From assembly GCF_024462815.1 (NCBI RefSeq), contig NZ_JANGCG010000010.1:39202-103201 (forward strand): a stretch of DNA of 64,000 nucleotides. Direction: 5' to 3'. The stretch's first letter is position 1; each line of letters begins with the position of its first letter. The notes beneath the pieces were generated by a model. That model was given only the letters and a program-made list of their open reading frames with translations, was not told where the DNA came from and searched no databases. This DNA is from Gemmiger formicilis (lineage in GTDB: Bacteria; Bacillota; Clostridia; Oscillospirales; Ruminococcaceae). This document shows, one piece after another, positions 1 through 7,684 of this stretch. The position numbers and the translations under genes were made by a program.

Positions 1-2
1 GG

Positions 3-551
3 AGCGCAAAGCTCTATATCGGCGAGATTGAAAACCGGTATCTCACCGGCGAGGTGCGGCGAAAAGTCATATATCATCTCTATAAATTGCCGCAGGTCAC
101 AATTAACAACGAAAAGGTGCTGCTGCATGACGGCGAAACTTTCGAGATTGACGGCATCAAAATCGAGTGTTTCCTTGTTCCCGGCCATACATGGGGGCAT
201 ATGGTCTATCTCATTGACGACAAATATCTCTTCACCGGCGACACTATCTGGTTCGGCGCGGACGGCGGCTACAGTTTCATTTCCTCTCTGGCAGAAAGCA
301 ACAAACTGGCGGTAAAGTCGCTGGCGGCGCTGGAGCAGAAACTGCAAAGCCGTGACCTGCATCCGCTGTTTCTCACCGGTCACACCGGCTGGACGGACAA
401 CTTCGAGTTCGCCTTTGCCCATAAGGACAAGCTTTGCTCACCGTTCCAAAAGCGGGTTCCCGACCCCACCGCGCCTTACGACGCCTACGATGAATCAGAC
501 GACACGGAAAAAATGGCAAAGAGTGGGTTCCTCAAGGGGGTGGGGAGATGA
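3..551 (+). CDS. MBL-fold metallo-hydrolase, 5' end outside the window
   Basis: The reading frame is open from the window edge, so the N-terminal part, including the first metal-binding HxHxDH motif, is missing. The visible part has the beta-lactamase-fold signature: a GHTWGH stretch (metal-binding histidine in the third motif region), FTGDT (bridging aspartate) and a late FLTGHTGW (last histidine ligand). These support a zinc-dependent hydrolase of the glyoxalase II/MBL superfamily. The substrate cannot be read from the sequence. The stop overlaps the start of the next gene (ATGA), so it is translationally coupled to an alpha/beta hydrolase. A GTG at 54 could be mistaken for the start, but homology-like sequence continues upstream of it. 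Confidence 0.75.
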   Translation, partial: SAKLYIGEIENRYLTGEVRRKVIYHLYKLPQVTINNEKVLLHDGETFEIDGIKIECFLVPGHTWGHMVYLIDDKYLFTGDTIWFGADGGYSFISSLAESNKLAVKSLAALEQKLQSRDLHPLFLTGHTGWTDNFEFAFAHKDKLCSPFQKRVPDPTAPYDAYDESDDTEKMAKSGFLKGVGR

Positions 552-1324
552 AGGTTTATTCCTTCGGCGCAGAAAATGCCCCGGCCATCCTACTGCTTCC
601 CGGCACCTGCTGCCACTGGAGGGGCAATTTTGGACGGGTCATTCCGCTGCTGTCGGACAGGTATCGCGTCCTCTGCGTCAGCTACGATGGCTTCGATGAA
701 ACGGAACATACCGAGTTTCCCACTATGCCGGAGGAAACAGAGAAAATAGAAGCTTACATTCAGAAACATTGCGGCGGGCATATCCGGGCGGGCTATGGCT
801 GCTCGCTGGGCGGCTCTTTTGTGGGGCTGCTGGCGGCGCGGGGGAATATTCATATTGATTACGGAATTCTCGGCAGCTCTGATCTTGACCAAGCATCTCC
901 CCTTGCGGCAAAGCTGCAAACAAATCTGCTGCTGCCGCTGATCTACCCGGTGATACGGGACGGACGGTTCAAGAGTCGATTGCTGCAAAAACGCCTCACG
1001 CAGCGAAAGTCGGAAATGGGCGGCTATCTGCAAGCGTTCATGGAGATGCTCGGCGGCGCACGACCCTATGTGACCGTGCAGAGCTGCAAGAATCAGTTCT
1101 ATTCCGACCTTGTCACCCCGCTGCCGGACAAGATCAACGTTCCGGGAACAGAGATTCATATTTTCTATGCGCTCAAAATGGGTGAGAAATACCGCGAGCG
1201 CTATGAACGTCACTTTGCAAACCCAGTCATTCACGAGCAGAACTTGCAGCACGAGGAGCTGCTGGCCTGTTATCCGGAGCGTTGGGCGCAGTTGGTGAAG
1301 GACATTATGGAGGGAAAGCGATGA
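548..1324 (+). CDS. Alpha/beta hydrolase family protein
   Basis: A 258-residue protein with an alpha/beta-hydrolase layout. An early LLLPGTCCHW stretch matches the oxyanion region, and the nucleophile elbow G-C-S-L-G has Ser86 as the likely nucleophile. A late histidine near the C-terminus (around the NLQHEELL stretch) is a candidate catalytic base. It starts inside the last codon of the MBL-fold gene and ends inside the start of the next gene, so three hydrolase-like genes form one coupled operon. There is no signal peptide, so it is cytoplasmic. The substrate is unknown; an esterase or peptidase-like role is possible. Confidence 0.7.
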   Translation: MKVYSFGAENAPAILLLPGTCCHWRGNFGRVIPLLSDRYRVLCVSYDGFDETEHTEFPTMPEETEKIEAYIQKHCGGHIRAGYGCSLGGSFVGLLAARGNIHIDYGILGSSDLDQASPLAAKLQTNLLLPLIYPVIRDGRFKSRLLQKRLTQRKSEMGGYLQAFMEMLGGARPYVTVQSCKNQFYSDLVTPLPDKINVPGTEIHIFYALKMGEKYRERYERHFANPVIHEQNLQHEELLACYPERWAQLVKDIMEGKR

Positions 1325-1956
1325 AGTATATCGGAATGCCCATGGCAATGTGGGCAGTGTTTGCAAAGTCGTTTGAAAAGCAACTGACAGAGGTGCTTGG
1401 TTATGATGCTAAAACCGCAAAAGCAATCCAAAAGACCGCAAAACTGAAGTACAAAGAGATCATCGCAAAGCTGCCCGAATTTGAAAAAGGTGATCGGTTC
1501 AGCATGAACATCATTGGCTGCGCCATGCTGGGGGCGTTCGTCCTCTGTATGCCGAAGCGACCGGATGCAGAGGCACTAACGGTATACTATGAGAATGCCC
1601 AGATGACGCCGATGATGAAGTGGTTCTGCCGCCAAAGCGGCAAGTCGAAGTTCACGCCCAAGGATATCGCCGGAATGAAAGCCACCGCTGCCCGGAAGGC
1701 GGCTGACCGCAACCCCTACTCGTGGAATATGGACTTTTACGAGTATCCCGACGGCAGCGGTTATGAGGGGCGCTTTACGAAATGCGGCATCTGCACGCTG
1801 ATGCAGGAGTTGGGGCTTTATGACCTGACACCCGCCATGTGCCATTTGGACTACGCCATGAGCGAGGCGGGCGGCGTGACGAACTTTGTGCGGCAGTATA
1901 CCCTTGCCTCCGGCGGCCCTTACTGCGACTGCGGGTACCAAAAGAAACGAGTATGA
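1321..1956 (+). CDS. L-2-amino-thiazoline-4-carboxylic acid hydrolase family protein
   Basis: A 211-residue protein resembling the ATC-hydrolase-like family (PF14196), which is widespread in Clostridia. Typical features are an acidic middle part (NMDFYEYPDGSGYEGRFTKC), a conserved cysteine pair (KCGICTLMQELGL), a CHLDYAM stretch and a terminal cluster of cysteines (YCDCGYQ). The named enzyme converts a thiazoline to cysteine, but most clostridial members are uncharacterised and the family name is all that is claimed. The start at 1321 overlaps the upstream stop (ATGA). An upstream in-frame start at 1282 would overlap the hydrolase by 43 bases and is less likely. Confidence 0.65.
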   Translation: MKYIGMPMAMWAVFAKSFEKQLTEVLGYDAKTAKAIQKTAKLKYKEIIAKLPEFEKGDRFSMNIIGCAMLGAFVLCMPKRPDAEALTVYYENAQMTPMMKWFCRQSGKSKFTPKDIAGMKATAARKAADRNPYSWNMDFYEYPDGSGYEGRFTKCGICTLMQELGLYDLTPAMCHLDYAMSEAGGVTNFVRQYTLASGGPYCDCGYQKKRV

Positions 1957-1968
1957 GGCGGAGTAGCA

Positions 1969-2125
1969 TTGAAATACTTTGAATTCGGACAGGAACACCC
2001 GGAACTGATGGTGATGCTCCACGGCGGCGTATATGTATATCTGGCACGGTATCGCCAGCTCCACGGAAAAGAAGCTGGCGAAACACGTCAAAGCGTGGCA
2101 GGACGAGGGATATGCCTTTACCTAA
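1969..2125 (+). pseudogene. Remnant of an alpha/beta hydrolase, internally deleted
   Basis: A TTG codon begins a frame reading KYFEFGQEHPELMVMLHGG, a typical N-terminus of a small alpha/beta hydrolase with its HGG oxyanion motif. After about 20 codons the frame is lost. A second frame reads YIWHGIASSTEKK...AWQDEGYAFT and stops at 2125, which looks like the C-terminal part of the same kind of protein. The middle, including the nucleophile, is absent. The remnant follows the ATC-hydrolase-like gene by 12 bases and was probably the fourth member of that operon. Confidence 0.5.
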
Positions 2126-2165
2126 CAAATTGATTCTACTGTCAGATAAAATTGGAGGATTGAAC

Positions 2166-2561
2166 ATGAACATTATTGAAGATGCAAATCTTCTAGTTTC
2201 GAATAACGCTGTCAAAGAAGATTCCGAAAGCTTTATTAACGATATCATTGAAGGTGTGTTGAGAAATCCATGGGCGCTGGCCAAGGTCATGATTGCCATT
2301 GCAAAGTCCCCATTTTACATTCGTGAGCAACTATTTTGGTCAAAACTCGAAACCTTTTTGAATGGTATCTATCTGGAAGAGAGTGACCGTGCCATTCTGC
2401 GAGCCAAGCTCGCGGAAAACGGCAACTCCAACGAAAATGCATTACGCTTAGTTGCAAGTATCGACCGAGCTGAGACAATGCAGAAAATCCAGTATTTAGT
2501 AAATGTAACTAGATGCCTCCTTACCAACTTTACCCAATCCATTCCCCGAGTCCACTATTAG
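2166..2561 (+). CDS. Hypothetical protein, C-terminus probably replaced by recombination
   Basis: The ATG at 2166 has a good ribosome-binding site (ttggagga), so the N-terminus is probably real. An upstream in-frame ATG at 2112 lacks such a site. The product is an alpha-helical, acidic protein of about 130 residues with no motif I recognise. After about residue 120 the frame runs into the antisense of a duplicated lipoprotein fragment that starts at 2531, so the last 12 or so residues are accidental and the original gene was cut here. AT content is higher than in the preceding hydrolase genes. No function is proposed. Confidence 0.45.
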   Translation: MNIIEDANLLVSNNAVKEDSESFINDIIEGVLRNPWALAKVMIAIAKSPFYIREQLFWSKLETFLNGIYLEESDRAILRAKLAENGNSNENALRLVASIDRAETMQKIQYLVNVTRCLLTNFTQSIPRVHY

Positions 2562-2739
2562 AGACAGTATCCGCTAAAATCGTGTAGTCATTTCCCTTAT
2601 AGGAAAATTGCGTCACATTTTCCTTATTCAGATAGCCTTGCTCTCTGGAATAGTCCCCGATTTTGTCCTGTAAAGAACAGCCTGCAAGAGATAAACATAT
2701 AATAACAGCAAACAGCAATATCATCATTTTTTTACTCAT
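2530..2739 (-). pseudogene. Truncated lantibiotic-immunity lipoprotein (second lanI copy)
   Basis: It encodes a lipoprotein signal with lipobox LAGC (cysteine near residue 21) followed directly by about 42 residues of one NisI/SpaI domain (SREQGYLNKENVTQFSYKG and onward), then stops at 2530. The intact lipoprotein at 5060-6199 has three such domains over 379 residues. The start overlaps the stop of a permease remnant (ATGAGTAA), the same arrangement as the intact lanG-lanI pair. It may still yield a 69-residue lipoprotein, but it is best read as a deleted copy. Confidence 0.7.
2531..2658. repeat. Direct repeat copy 1 (128 bases), matching 5661-5788
   Basis: These 128 bases match 5661-5788 with a single visible difference (gatagccttg against gatagcattg). 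The repeat encodes part of a NisI/SpaI-like domain on the minus strand. Identity this high over a protein-coding stretch implies a recent duplication or gene conversion. Confidence 0.9.
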
Positions 2740-2879
2740 TTTCTTTTGCTCCTTCCCAGCTCTGAAACCACACTAAGCTTATGATAAACAGCACTACTGT
2801 AAAAAACAGCATGAGTATAAAACCTAGTTGAAATTCGGGTAAGTTAGAATGAAACTGCCCCTCATTAACATAAAGATTT
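2732..2879 (-). pseudogene. C-terminal remnant of a lantibiotic-immunity ABC permease (second lanG copy)
   Basis: The minus-strand frame from about 2878 to the stop at 2732 reads a final membrane helix and tail, including LVWFQSWEGAKENE. The intact permease at 6192-6935 ends LVWFHGWEGGKNSE, so this is its paralogue's C-terminus. The frame has no start and begins right after the terminator of the kinase gene. With the lipoprotein fragment it marks an old second copy of the lanG-lanI pair. Confidence 0.7.
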
Positions 2880-2884
2880 GAAAA

Positions 2885-2914
2885 ATGGACGGCCACAAAA
2901 GCCGTCCATTACAT
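2885..2914 (-). terminator. Intrinsic terminator of the lantibiotic-immunity operon
   Basis: Nine-base stem ATGGACGGC/GCCGTCCAT with a seven-base loop. On the minus strand it is followed by a run of T. It lies 10 bases after the kinase stop. Confidence 0.8.
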
Positions 2915-2924
2915 TATCAGGAAA

Positions 2925-4289
2925 TCAGCAGGGAAGTTTCATCGTAACCTTTGCGCCGCCGGTTTCTTTTGAATTTTCTAAAATAAGCTGACCATTATGT
3001 TGTTCCATAATCGAATTTGTAATATATAGGCCCATACCGAAGTGTAGCTTTGAATTGCGGCTTTGATCGCCCATATAGAACCGTTCCTGTGCGTGGCATA
3101 ATGCCTCTTTAGAAAACCCCGTTCCCTCGTCTGTGACTGAAATTTCCACGAAACCGTTGTTACTCTGAACATCCACATAAAGCGTTCCACCTTGCGGAGA
3201 GTAGTCCAGCCCATTACTGATAACATTCATAATAGCACGTTCTATCAGCACCCTATCAAATTTCAGCATTTGAGGGAGTGAAACAGTATTCATTTGCAGC
3301 CGGATTTCTTTTGTCCGGCATAGTGATTCCATATAACCGAACAAGTGCTGCATGAACGCTGGCAAGTCTATACTTTCAATATGGAGCTGATAACCAACCG
3401 CCGCCCGTGATATATCAATCAGGGTTTGAATATATGACTGCATCTGGCCGGAGCTTTCCACAACGTAACCAGCGTATAATCGTTGCTCATCATCAAGATT
3501 TGTTTCTGTGAGTAAATCAGCATTTCCTTGAATAACCGTCAGAGGCGTTTTCAAATCATGGGCAAGCGCGGCGATTTGCTCTTTCTGTGTCTGTTCGGTT
3601 TTCCATTGCCGTTCTAACGAAATTTTCAGATTATCTTTCATATCTGAAAAAGATGCAAGGACATCTTCAAACTCTTTGATTTTGGCGTGTCCTACTTCAA
3701 AATCAAGGTTTTGCTTTGAAACCTCCGCAGTTGCTTCAAAAAGCGGGGTCAGTTGTGTACGCAGGTTCTTAGCAAATCTGGCGGTCAGTATGATAATGAC
3801 CAGCAGCGAATTTACAGCCATCAGGATAAGCGCAAGCGTGTCAGGAGATGGAAAATATTCCGGTAGCCATGACACTGTAAATTGAGAACCAATATAATAC
3901 CTTAAAACGCAAAATTCGTTTTCCCGGACAACAAGTGCAAACTGCCTCCCCGTAGCATATTCAATATATTCTCCCTTTGCGTACAGCAGGGCAATTTCTT
4001 TTTCATCATCGTCCATATTGCTGTAAAGCTCATTAAAGTTCTTGTCCAGAATTAAGTAGCCGCATCCCTGTGGAATCACAACCTTTGTAATATCCGGGGC
4101 AATCGTCAGCGTTGGAATGATCTCTTTTACCTGCAATTCACTTAGATTTGCTCTTGTAGCTAATCCAGCATTTACAGCAAGTCCCTCCAAACCAGAAGGG
4201 ACAATAATTGCCGCTACCAGCATGACAATGAGGGAGATAGCAAACTGGCGAAACAATATTTTCAATGTAGGTTTCTTTTTCACTCCCAT
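2925..4289 (-). CDS. Sensor histidine kinase of a lantibiotic/antimicrobial-peptide response system
   Basis: A 454-residue membrane kinase. A first membrane helix (about residues 12-32), an extracellular sensor of about 110 residues and a second helix (about 155-175) are followed by a HAMP-like linker. The H-box HDLKTPLTVIQG carries the phospho-accepting histidine, followed by the N-box (NVISNGLDYSPQ) and G-boxes (DEGTGFS, GMGLYI). This matches NisK/SpaK/CprK-like kinases that sense cationic peptides. The start overlaps the response-regulator stop by 10 bases, so the two are translationally coupled. The position directly after LanFEG-type transporter genes suggests it senses a lantibiotic and turns on that transporter. 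Confidence 0.85.
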   Translation of the reverse strand: MGVKKKPTLKILFRQFAISLIVMLVAAIIVPSGLEGLAVNAGLATRANLSELQVKEIIPTLTIAPDITKVVIPQGCGYLILDKNFNELYSNMDDDEKEIALLYAKGEYIEYATGRQFALVVRENEFCVLRYYIGSQFTVSWLPEYFPSPDTLALILMAVNSLLVIIILTARFAKNLRTQLTPLFEATAEVSKQNLDFEVGHAKIKEFEDVLASFSDMKDNLKISLERQWKTEQTQKEQIAALAHDLKTPLTVIQGNADLLTETNLDDEQRLYAGYVVESSGQMQSYIQTLIDISRAAVGYQLHIESIDLPAFMQHLFGYMESLCRTKEIRLQMNTVSLPQMLKFDRVLIERAIMNVISNGLDYSPQGGTLYVDVQSNNGFVEISVTDEGTGFSKEALCHAQERFYMGDQSRNSKLHFGMGLYITNSIMEQHNGQLILENSKETGGAKVTMKLPC

Positions 4290-4942
4290 TTATATCCTAT
4301 CCCCCATACGGTGCTGATCGGACTTATTTTGAAATGCTCCAATTTCTCACGAATATTTTTTATATGCGTTGAGATCGTAGAGTTATCGCCTATTCCATCA
4401 AACCCGAAAACGGCTTCATAGATTTGTTCTTTTGTAAAAACCTGTCCCCGGTTTTTCGCAAGGTATTCACAGATTGAATACTCGCTTTTGGTAAGGGGAA
4501 CCGGCTGTTCTGAAACATACAGTACCTTTGCGGAAAGGTCAAATCTTATATCAGGCTCAAATGAAAGTGTGCTGTGATGCTCCCTTTTTTCTCTGCGTAA
4601 ATGTGCCGCGACACGGGCGCGAAGCTCCTGAATACGAAAAGGTTTCGTAATATAATCATCCGCACCGATGCCCAATCCAAACAATATATCTTCCTCTAAT
4701 GTCTTTGCGGTCAGAAAGAGAATCGGGCAGTCTACCATATTCCTGATCTGTTTGCAAAACTCAAACCCGTCTGTGCCAGGCATCATCACATCCAAAAGAA
4801 TGAGGTCATAGAAATGCAGCTTTTTGATGTCTACATCATCCGCATTTTGACAGACTGTTATCAAATATCCATCTTTCCCCAAACTGTTCTTAATCAATTC
4901 CAAGATAGAAACTTCATCGTCAACTACAAGTAAGTGGATCAA
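4280..4942 (-). CDS. OmpR-family response regulator
   Basis: The receiver domain begins HLLVVDDE and carries the phospho-acceptor in LILLDVMMPGTDGFEF and the conserved lysine in YITKPF. It is followed by a winged-helix DNA-binding domain (about residues 130-220). I place the start at the TTG at 4942 because GGGAGGTGAT lies 7 bases upstream and the upstream ATG would put ten non-conserved residues before the receiver fold. It pairs with the overlapping kinase gene and probably controls the adjacent transporter and lipoprotein. Lantibiotic regulators of the NisR/SpaR/CprR group have this architecture. Confidence 0.85.
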   Translation of the reverse strand: MIHLLVVDDEVSILELIKNSLGKDGYLITVCQNADDVDIKKLHFYDLILLDVMMPGTDGFEFCKQIRNMVDCPILFLTAKTLEEDILFGLGIGADDYITKPFRIQELRARVAAHLRREKREHHSTLSFEPDIRFDLSAKVLYVSEQPVPLTKSEYSICEYLAKNRGQVFTKEQIYEAVFGFDGIGDNSTISTHIKNIREKLEHFKISPISTVWGIGYKWE

Positions 4943-4960
4943 AAAATCACCTCCCGCCCC

Positions 4961-4969
4961 ATTATACCA
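4961..4969 (-). promoter_or_regulatory. Extended -10 promoter for the two-component genes
   Basis: The minus strand reads TGGTATAAT, a perfect -10 with the extended TGn element. It lies about 20 bases before the TTG start and close to the Shine-Dalgarno sequence, so the 5' leader would be very short. No good -35 is visible at 17 bases. Confidence 0.5.
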
Positions 4970-5059
4970 CATTGTCGAGGTTAAGGATTGTTGCCATAGT
5001 ATCGCCTCCTAGCTTTTTTAGTATATCATAACCCATAAAGGCAGAAAAACAAAAATCGG

Positions 5060-6199
5060 TCATTGACGCTTTGCAATATAGTAGCGGTCATTTATCTGTA
5101 CTGCAACGGCTTCGGTCTTTTCTGTACCATGAATTTCATAAATATCTTTGTAAATCCATTGTTCCCGATGTTGTCCGGTGTTTTCCCCATACCAGTCAAT
5201 TTTTCTTAGTTCCTCCTTTGACAAAGGAATTTTTGTTTCTGCATTAAATATGACATTCTCCGCAAGAATACCAATGTGACTTTCCAATTCATTATTTGAT
5301 ACAGTATCAGAAGTTACTTGATAAACCGTCCCATCACAAAGAAGCTGCGTTGCATTTTGAGGATTGATTTCAAACTTGCCACTCATAGATTGCTCTATAT
5401 CCTTAAAGTCAAAAACTGTATCTGTGCCTTTGATATTTTCATCTATAACAGCTTTGTGATACCATCCATTTATATCTACAATCAGATAGTCGTCAGCGTT
5501 AGGAGCTGCATACACATTTAAGAATGGAATAATATAGGCGTCATTAGGGGCTTTATCCACTAAATCTGCTAAATCTGCCAACGTCTGAAAGGTAGCAGTT
5601 TTGAGATTTTCTTGAAGTAATATTTTCCCTGATTCGTCTACAGCCGCAAGTTGTTGGATATACCCAATCCATTCCCCGAGTCCACTATTAGAGACAGTAT
5701 CCGCTAAAATCGTGTAGTCATTTCCCTTATAGGAAAATTGCGTCACATTTTCCTTATTCAGATAGCATTGCTCTCTGGAATAGTCCCCTTCTTTTGCTCC
5801 TTCCCATCTCTGAAACCACACTAACTCATCATTATTTTTAATGTCAGCTTTCCGATATTCATTGTTGATATTTACAGCTACGGCATTGCTTATATCCACA
5901 TCCACAATACTGTAAACGTAGCCGAAACTGAAATCTTCCCCCGCCACATTTTTGAAGCGTTTCGATACCTGCCCGATTTCTTCTTGTAGTTCTGACATTT
6001 CAAGACATTCATCCGTTATGGTATATGTCAGGCCGTTATATGAAATTTCATCATAGTTTGCGGCGTTCAGCTCATAATACGGCAGAGATTCATTTGACGC
6101 CTTATTTTTATCGGCGGTATCGCGGAGCGCACCGCAGGCCGATAAGCATATAAGACTTACAAGCACAATTACCACGGCAAACAGGCACTTTTTATTCAC
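5060..6199 (-). CDS. NisI/SpaI-like lantibiotic immunity lipoprotein with three repeated domains
   Basis: A 379-residue lipoprotein. The signal peptide ends with lipobox LSAC, followed by three repeats of one beta-rich domain, each with a core like YNGLTYTITDE, YKGNDYTILADTVSN or CDGTVYQVTSDTVSN. NisI and SpaI bind their lantibiotic at the membrane surface; that is known for the family and inferred here. The GTG start at 6199 lies within the last codons of the permease gene (GTGAATAA) behind a gggaggt site. Oddity: the linker between domains 1 and 2 reads LVWFQRWEGAKE, nearly identical to the C-terminus of the adjacent permease family. The gene therefore seems to be a recombinant of two tandem lanG-lanI copies. 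Confidence 0.75.
   Translation of the reverse strand: MNKKCLFAVVIVLVSLICLSACGALRDTADKNKASNESLPYYELNAANYDEISYNGLTYTITDECLEMSELQEEIGQVSKRFKNVAGEDFSFGYVYSIVDVDISNAVAVNINNEYRKADIKNNDELVWFQRWEGAKEGDYSREQCYLNKENVTQFSYKGNDYTILADTVSNSGLGEWIGYIQQLAAVDESGKILLQENLKTATFQTLADLADLVDKAPNDAYIIPFLNVYAAPNADDYLIVDINGWYHKAVIDENIKGTDTVFDFKDIEQSMSGKFEINPQNATQLLCDGTVYQVTSDTVSNNELESHIGILAENVIFNAETKIPLSKEELRKIDWYGENTGQHREQWIYKDIYEIHGTEKTEAVAVQINDRYYIAKRQ
5661..5788. repeat. Direct repeat copy 2 (128 bases), matching 2531-2658
   Basis: This copy lies inside the intact immunity lipoprotein. Similarity resumes immediately at 5789-5825, which matches 2742-2779 (the end of the permease remnant). The two copies therefore differ by the 83 bases that encode the signal peptide in the truncated copy. 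Confidence 0.9.
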
Positions 6200-6935
6200 T
6201 GTTTTTACCTCCCTCCCAACCATGAAACCAAACCAAACTGGCAATCAGCAGACAAACAGTGCAGCATACAGAAATAATCATACCGCTGAAAAAATCGGTT
6301 TTTACCTGTGCATACAGTTGGGGGCTATCCCATGCAAGCACAGTGTAATCCATAGCACGAACGCCCCAGGCCCAGGGAATATATTTCCATGTAGCGTCAC
6401 CAAGCCCTGTTATCATAAGGGCAGCTATTAGACTTCCGGTAATGCCCAATCCCATAGACGCACCCTTTCCGAAGCTCATACCCACAAACAAATGAATCAG
6501 GTAAATAGGGAGCATGGTAATCAACAATAGAATCCCTGCTTTCAGGTAAAGGCTTGCCGGGGCCTCCCTGTATAGTACAGCAAATGTTCCCAGTGCTAAA
6601 AATGTTGCACCCATAGCACAGATCATCAGAAACCCAAGTTTACCAATATACGTTGCTATGCGGGATGGGATTGTTCCTAACAAAAGCTGATAATGCCCGG
6701 CCTGATTTTCGATCTGAACAACCAGGCCCACAATAATGCCGATCAGAAACGGGAACGCAACGGCCAGCACTTCCAGATAGGCACTGATTTTGGTTGCCAG
6801 TTCCCATCTGGATATATGATAGTAACCCGCAAAAATCGCCGCACATATAATCGGAATCATGCTGTGCATATAGAGCAAAATGCTATGTTTACACTTCTGA
6901 TATTCTGCTTTCCAGCAGCGAACCACAGATACCAT
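6192..6935 (-). CDS. Lantibiotic-immunity ABC transporter permease (LanG-like)
   Basis: A 247-residue protein with six predicted membrane helices and no ATP-binding motif. It is a typical ABC-2 permease of the SpaG/MutG/EpiG group. It follows a second permease by 2 bases and overlaps the lipoprotein start, so lanF-lanE-lanG-lanI is one translationally coupled unit. The complex would sit in the cytoplasmic membrane and expel the lantibiotic from the membrane to the medium. A C-terminal fragment of a paralogue survives at 2732-2879. Confidence 0.8.
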   Translation of the reverse strand: MVSVVRCWKAEYQKCKHSILLYMHSMIPIICAAIFAGYYHISRWELATKISAYLEVLAVAFPFLIGIIVGLVVQIENQAGHYQLLLGTIPSRIATYIGKLGFLMICAMGATFLALGTFAVLYREAPASLYLKAGILLLITMLPIYLIHLFVGMSFGKGASMGLGITGSLIAALMITGLGDATWKYIPWAWGVRAMDYTVLAWDSPQLYAQVKTDFFSGMIISVCCTVCLLIASLVWFHGWEGGKNSE

Positions 6936-6937
6936 AG

Positions 6938-7684
6938 TTACCCCACCTCCTTTTTCTCAAACCATCTTGCAGTTAAAAATGACAGCGCCGCAAACCAGGC
7001 CAGCGAAATGACCAATACAAGTATAATCATCCAAAATGCCATTGCCGTACTCTGATCTGCAACCGGCTCACCATTAGGCAAAATACCTAACACGGAAATC
7101 ATAAGATGCGGCACCCAGCTATACGGGCAGATTATCCACAAAGAGGTTGTAGCCGTGAAAATCCCTAAAACGCTTCCAAGTCCGGCATTAAGAATAACCG
7201 TGACAAAGATACCAACTTTTTTTGATAACCATAAGCACAGCGGAACTTCCCATAGGCTTGCAATGACAATACAAGCTGTTCCGGCCGCAGCCTGCCAAAT
7301 TCCGATTGTCAGGGGAATTTCGTTGATAACTAATATTGCAAAACCGCCCAACAGATTTAGCGCCAGGAAAATGAAATTCCCCACACAGGAGTAAATACCG
7401 GCCACTCCAATTTTTGCTTTCCAGACTTTGTTCTGCGAAACAGGCAATGAAGCAACGGCACGATATTTTAGTTTGCCATTATCCCGCTGTTCAATCAAGG
7501 CACAGGTGAGCGTAAGGAATCCAGGATAAAGCAGGTTATACCACCAATTATAAGAATTGAGCTGGAACCAAAGAGGAGCAAAAAAGTTCATAAGCGCAGT
7601 TACAAACGGGGCCAGAACGATCAGCGTTTTTGTGAAAGTTCTCTTATGCTTTAGGTTCTCTGCCTGAATATATGCCATCTCCAT
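6938..7684 (-). CDS. Lantibiotic-immunity ABC transporter permease (LanE-like)
   Basis: A 248-residue integral membrane protein with about six helices. The N-terminal part (QAENLKHKRTFTKTLIVLAP) is typical of MutE/SpaE/EpiE permeases, where a short cytoplasmic arm precedes the first helix. It begins directly after the stop of the ATPase gene and ends 2 bases before the second permease. Two different permeases plus one ATPase is the defining composition of LanFEG exporters. Confidence 0.8.
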   Translation of the reverse strand: MEMAYIQAENLKHKRTFTKTLIVLAPFVTALMNFFAPLWFQLNSYNWWYNLLYPGFLTLTCALIEQRDNGKLKYRAVASLPVSQNKVWKAKIGVAGIYSCVGNFIFLALNLLGGFAILVINEIPLTIGIWQAAAGTACIVIASLWEVPLCLWLSKKVGIFVTVILNAGLGSVLGIFTATTSLWIICPYSWVPHLMISVLGILPNGEPVADQSTAMAFWMIILVLVISLAWFAALSFLTARWFEKKEVG

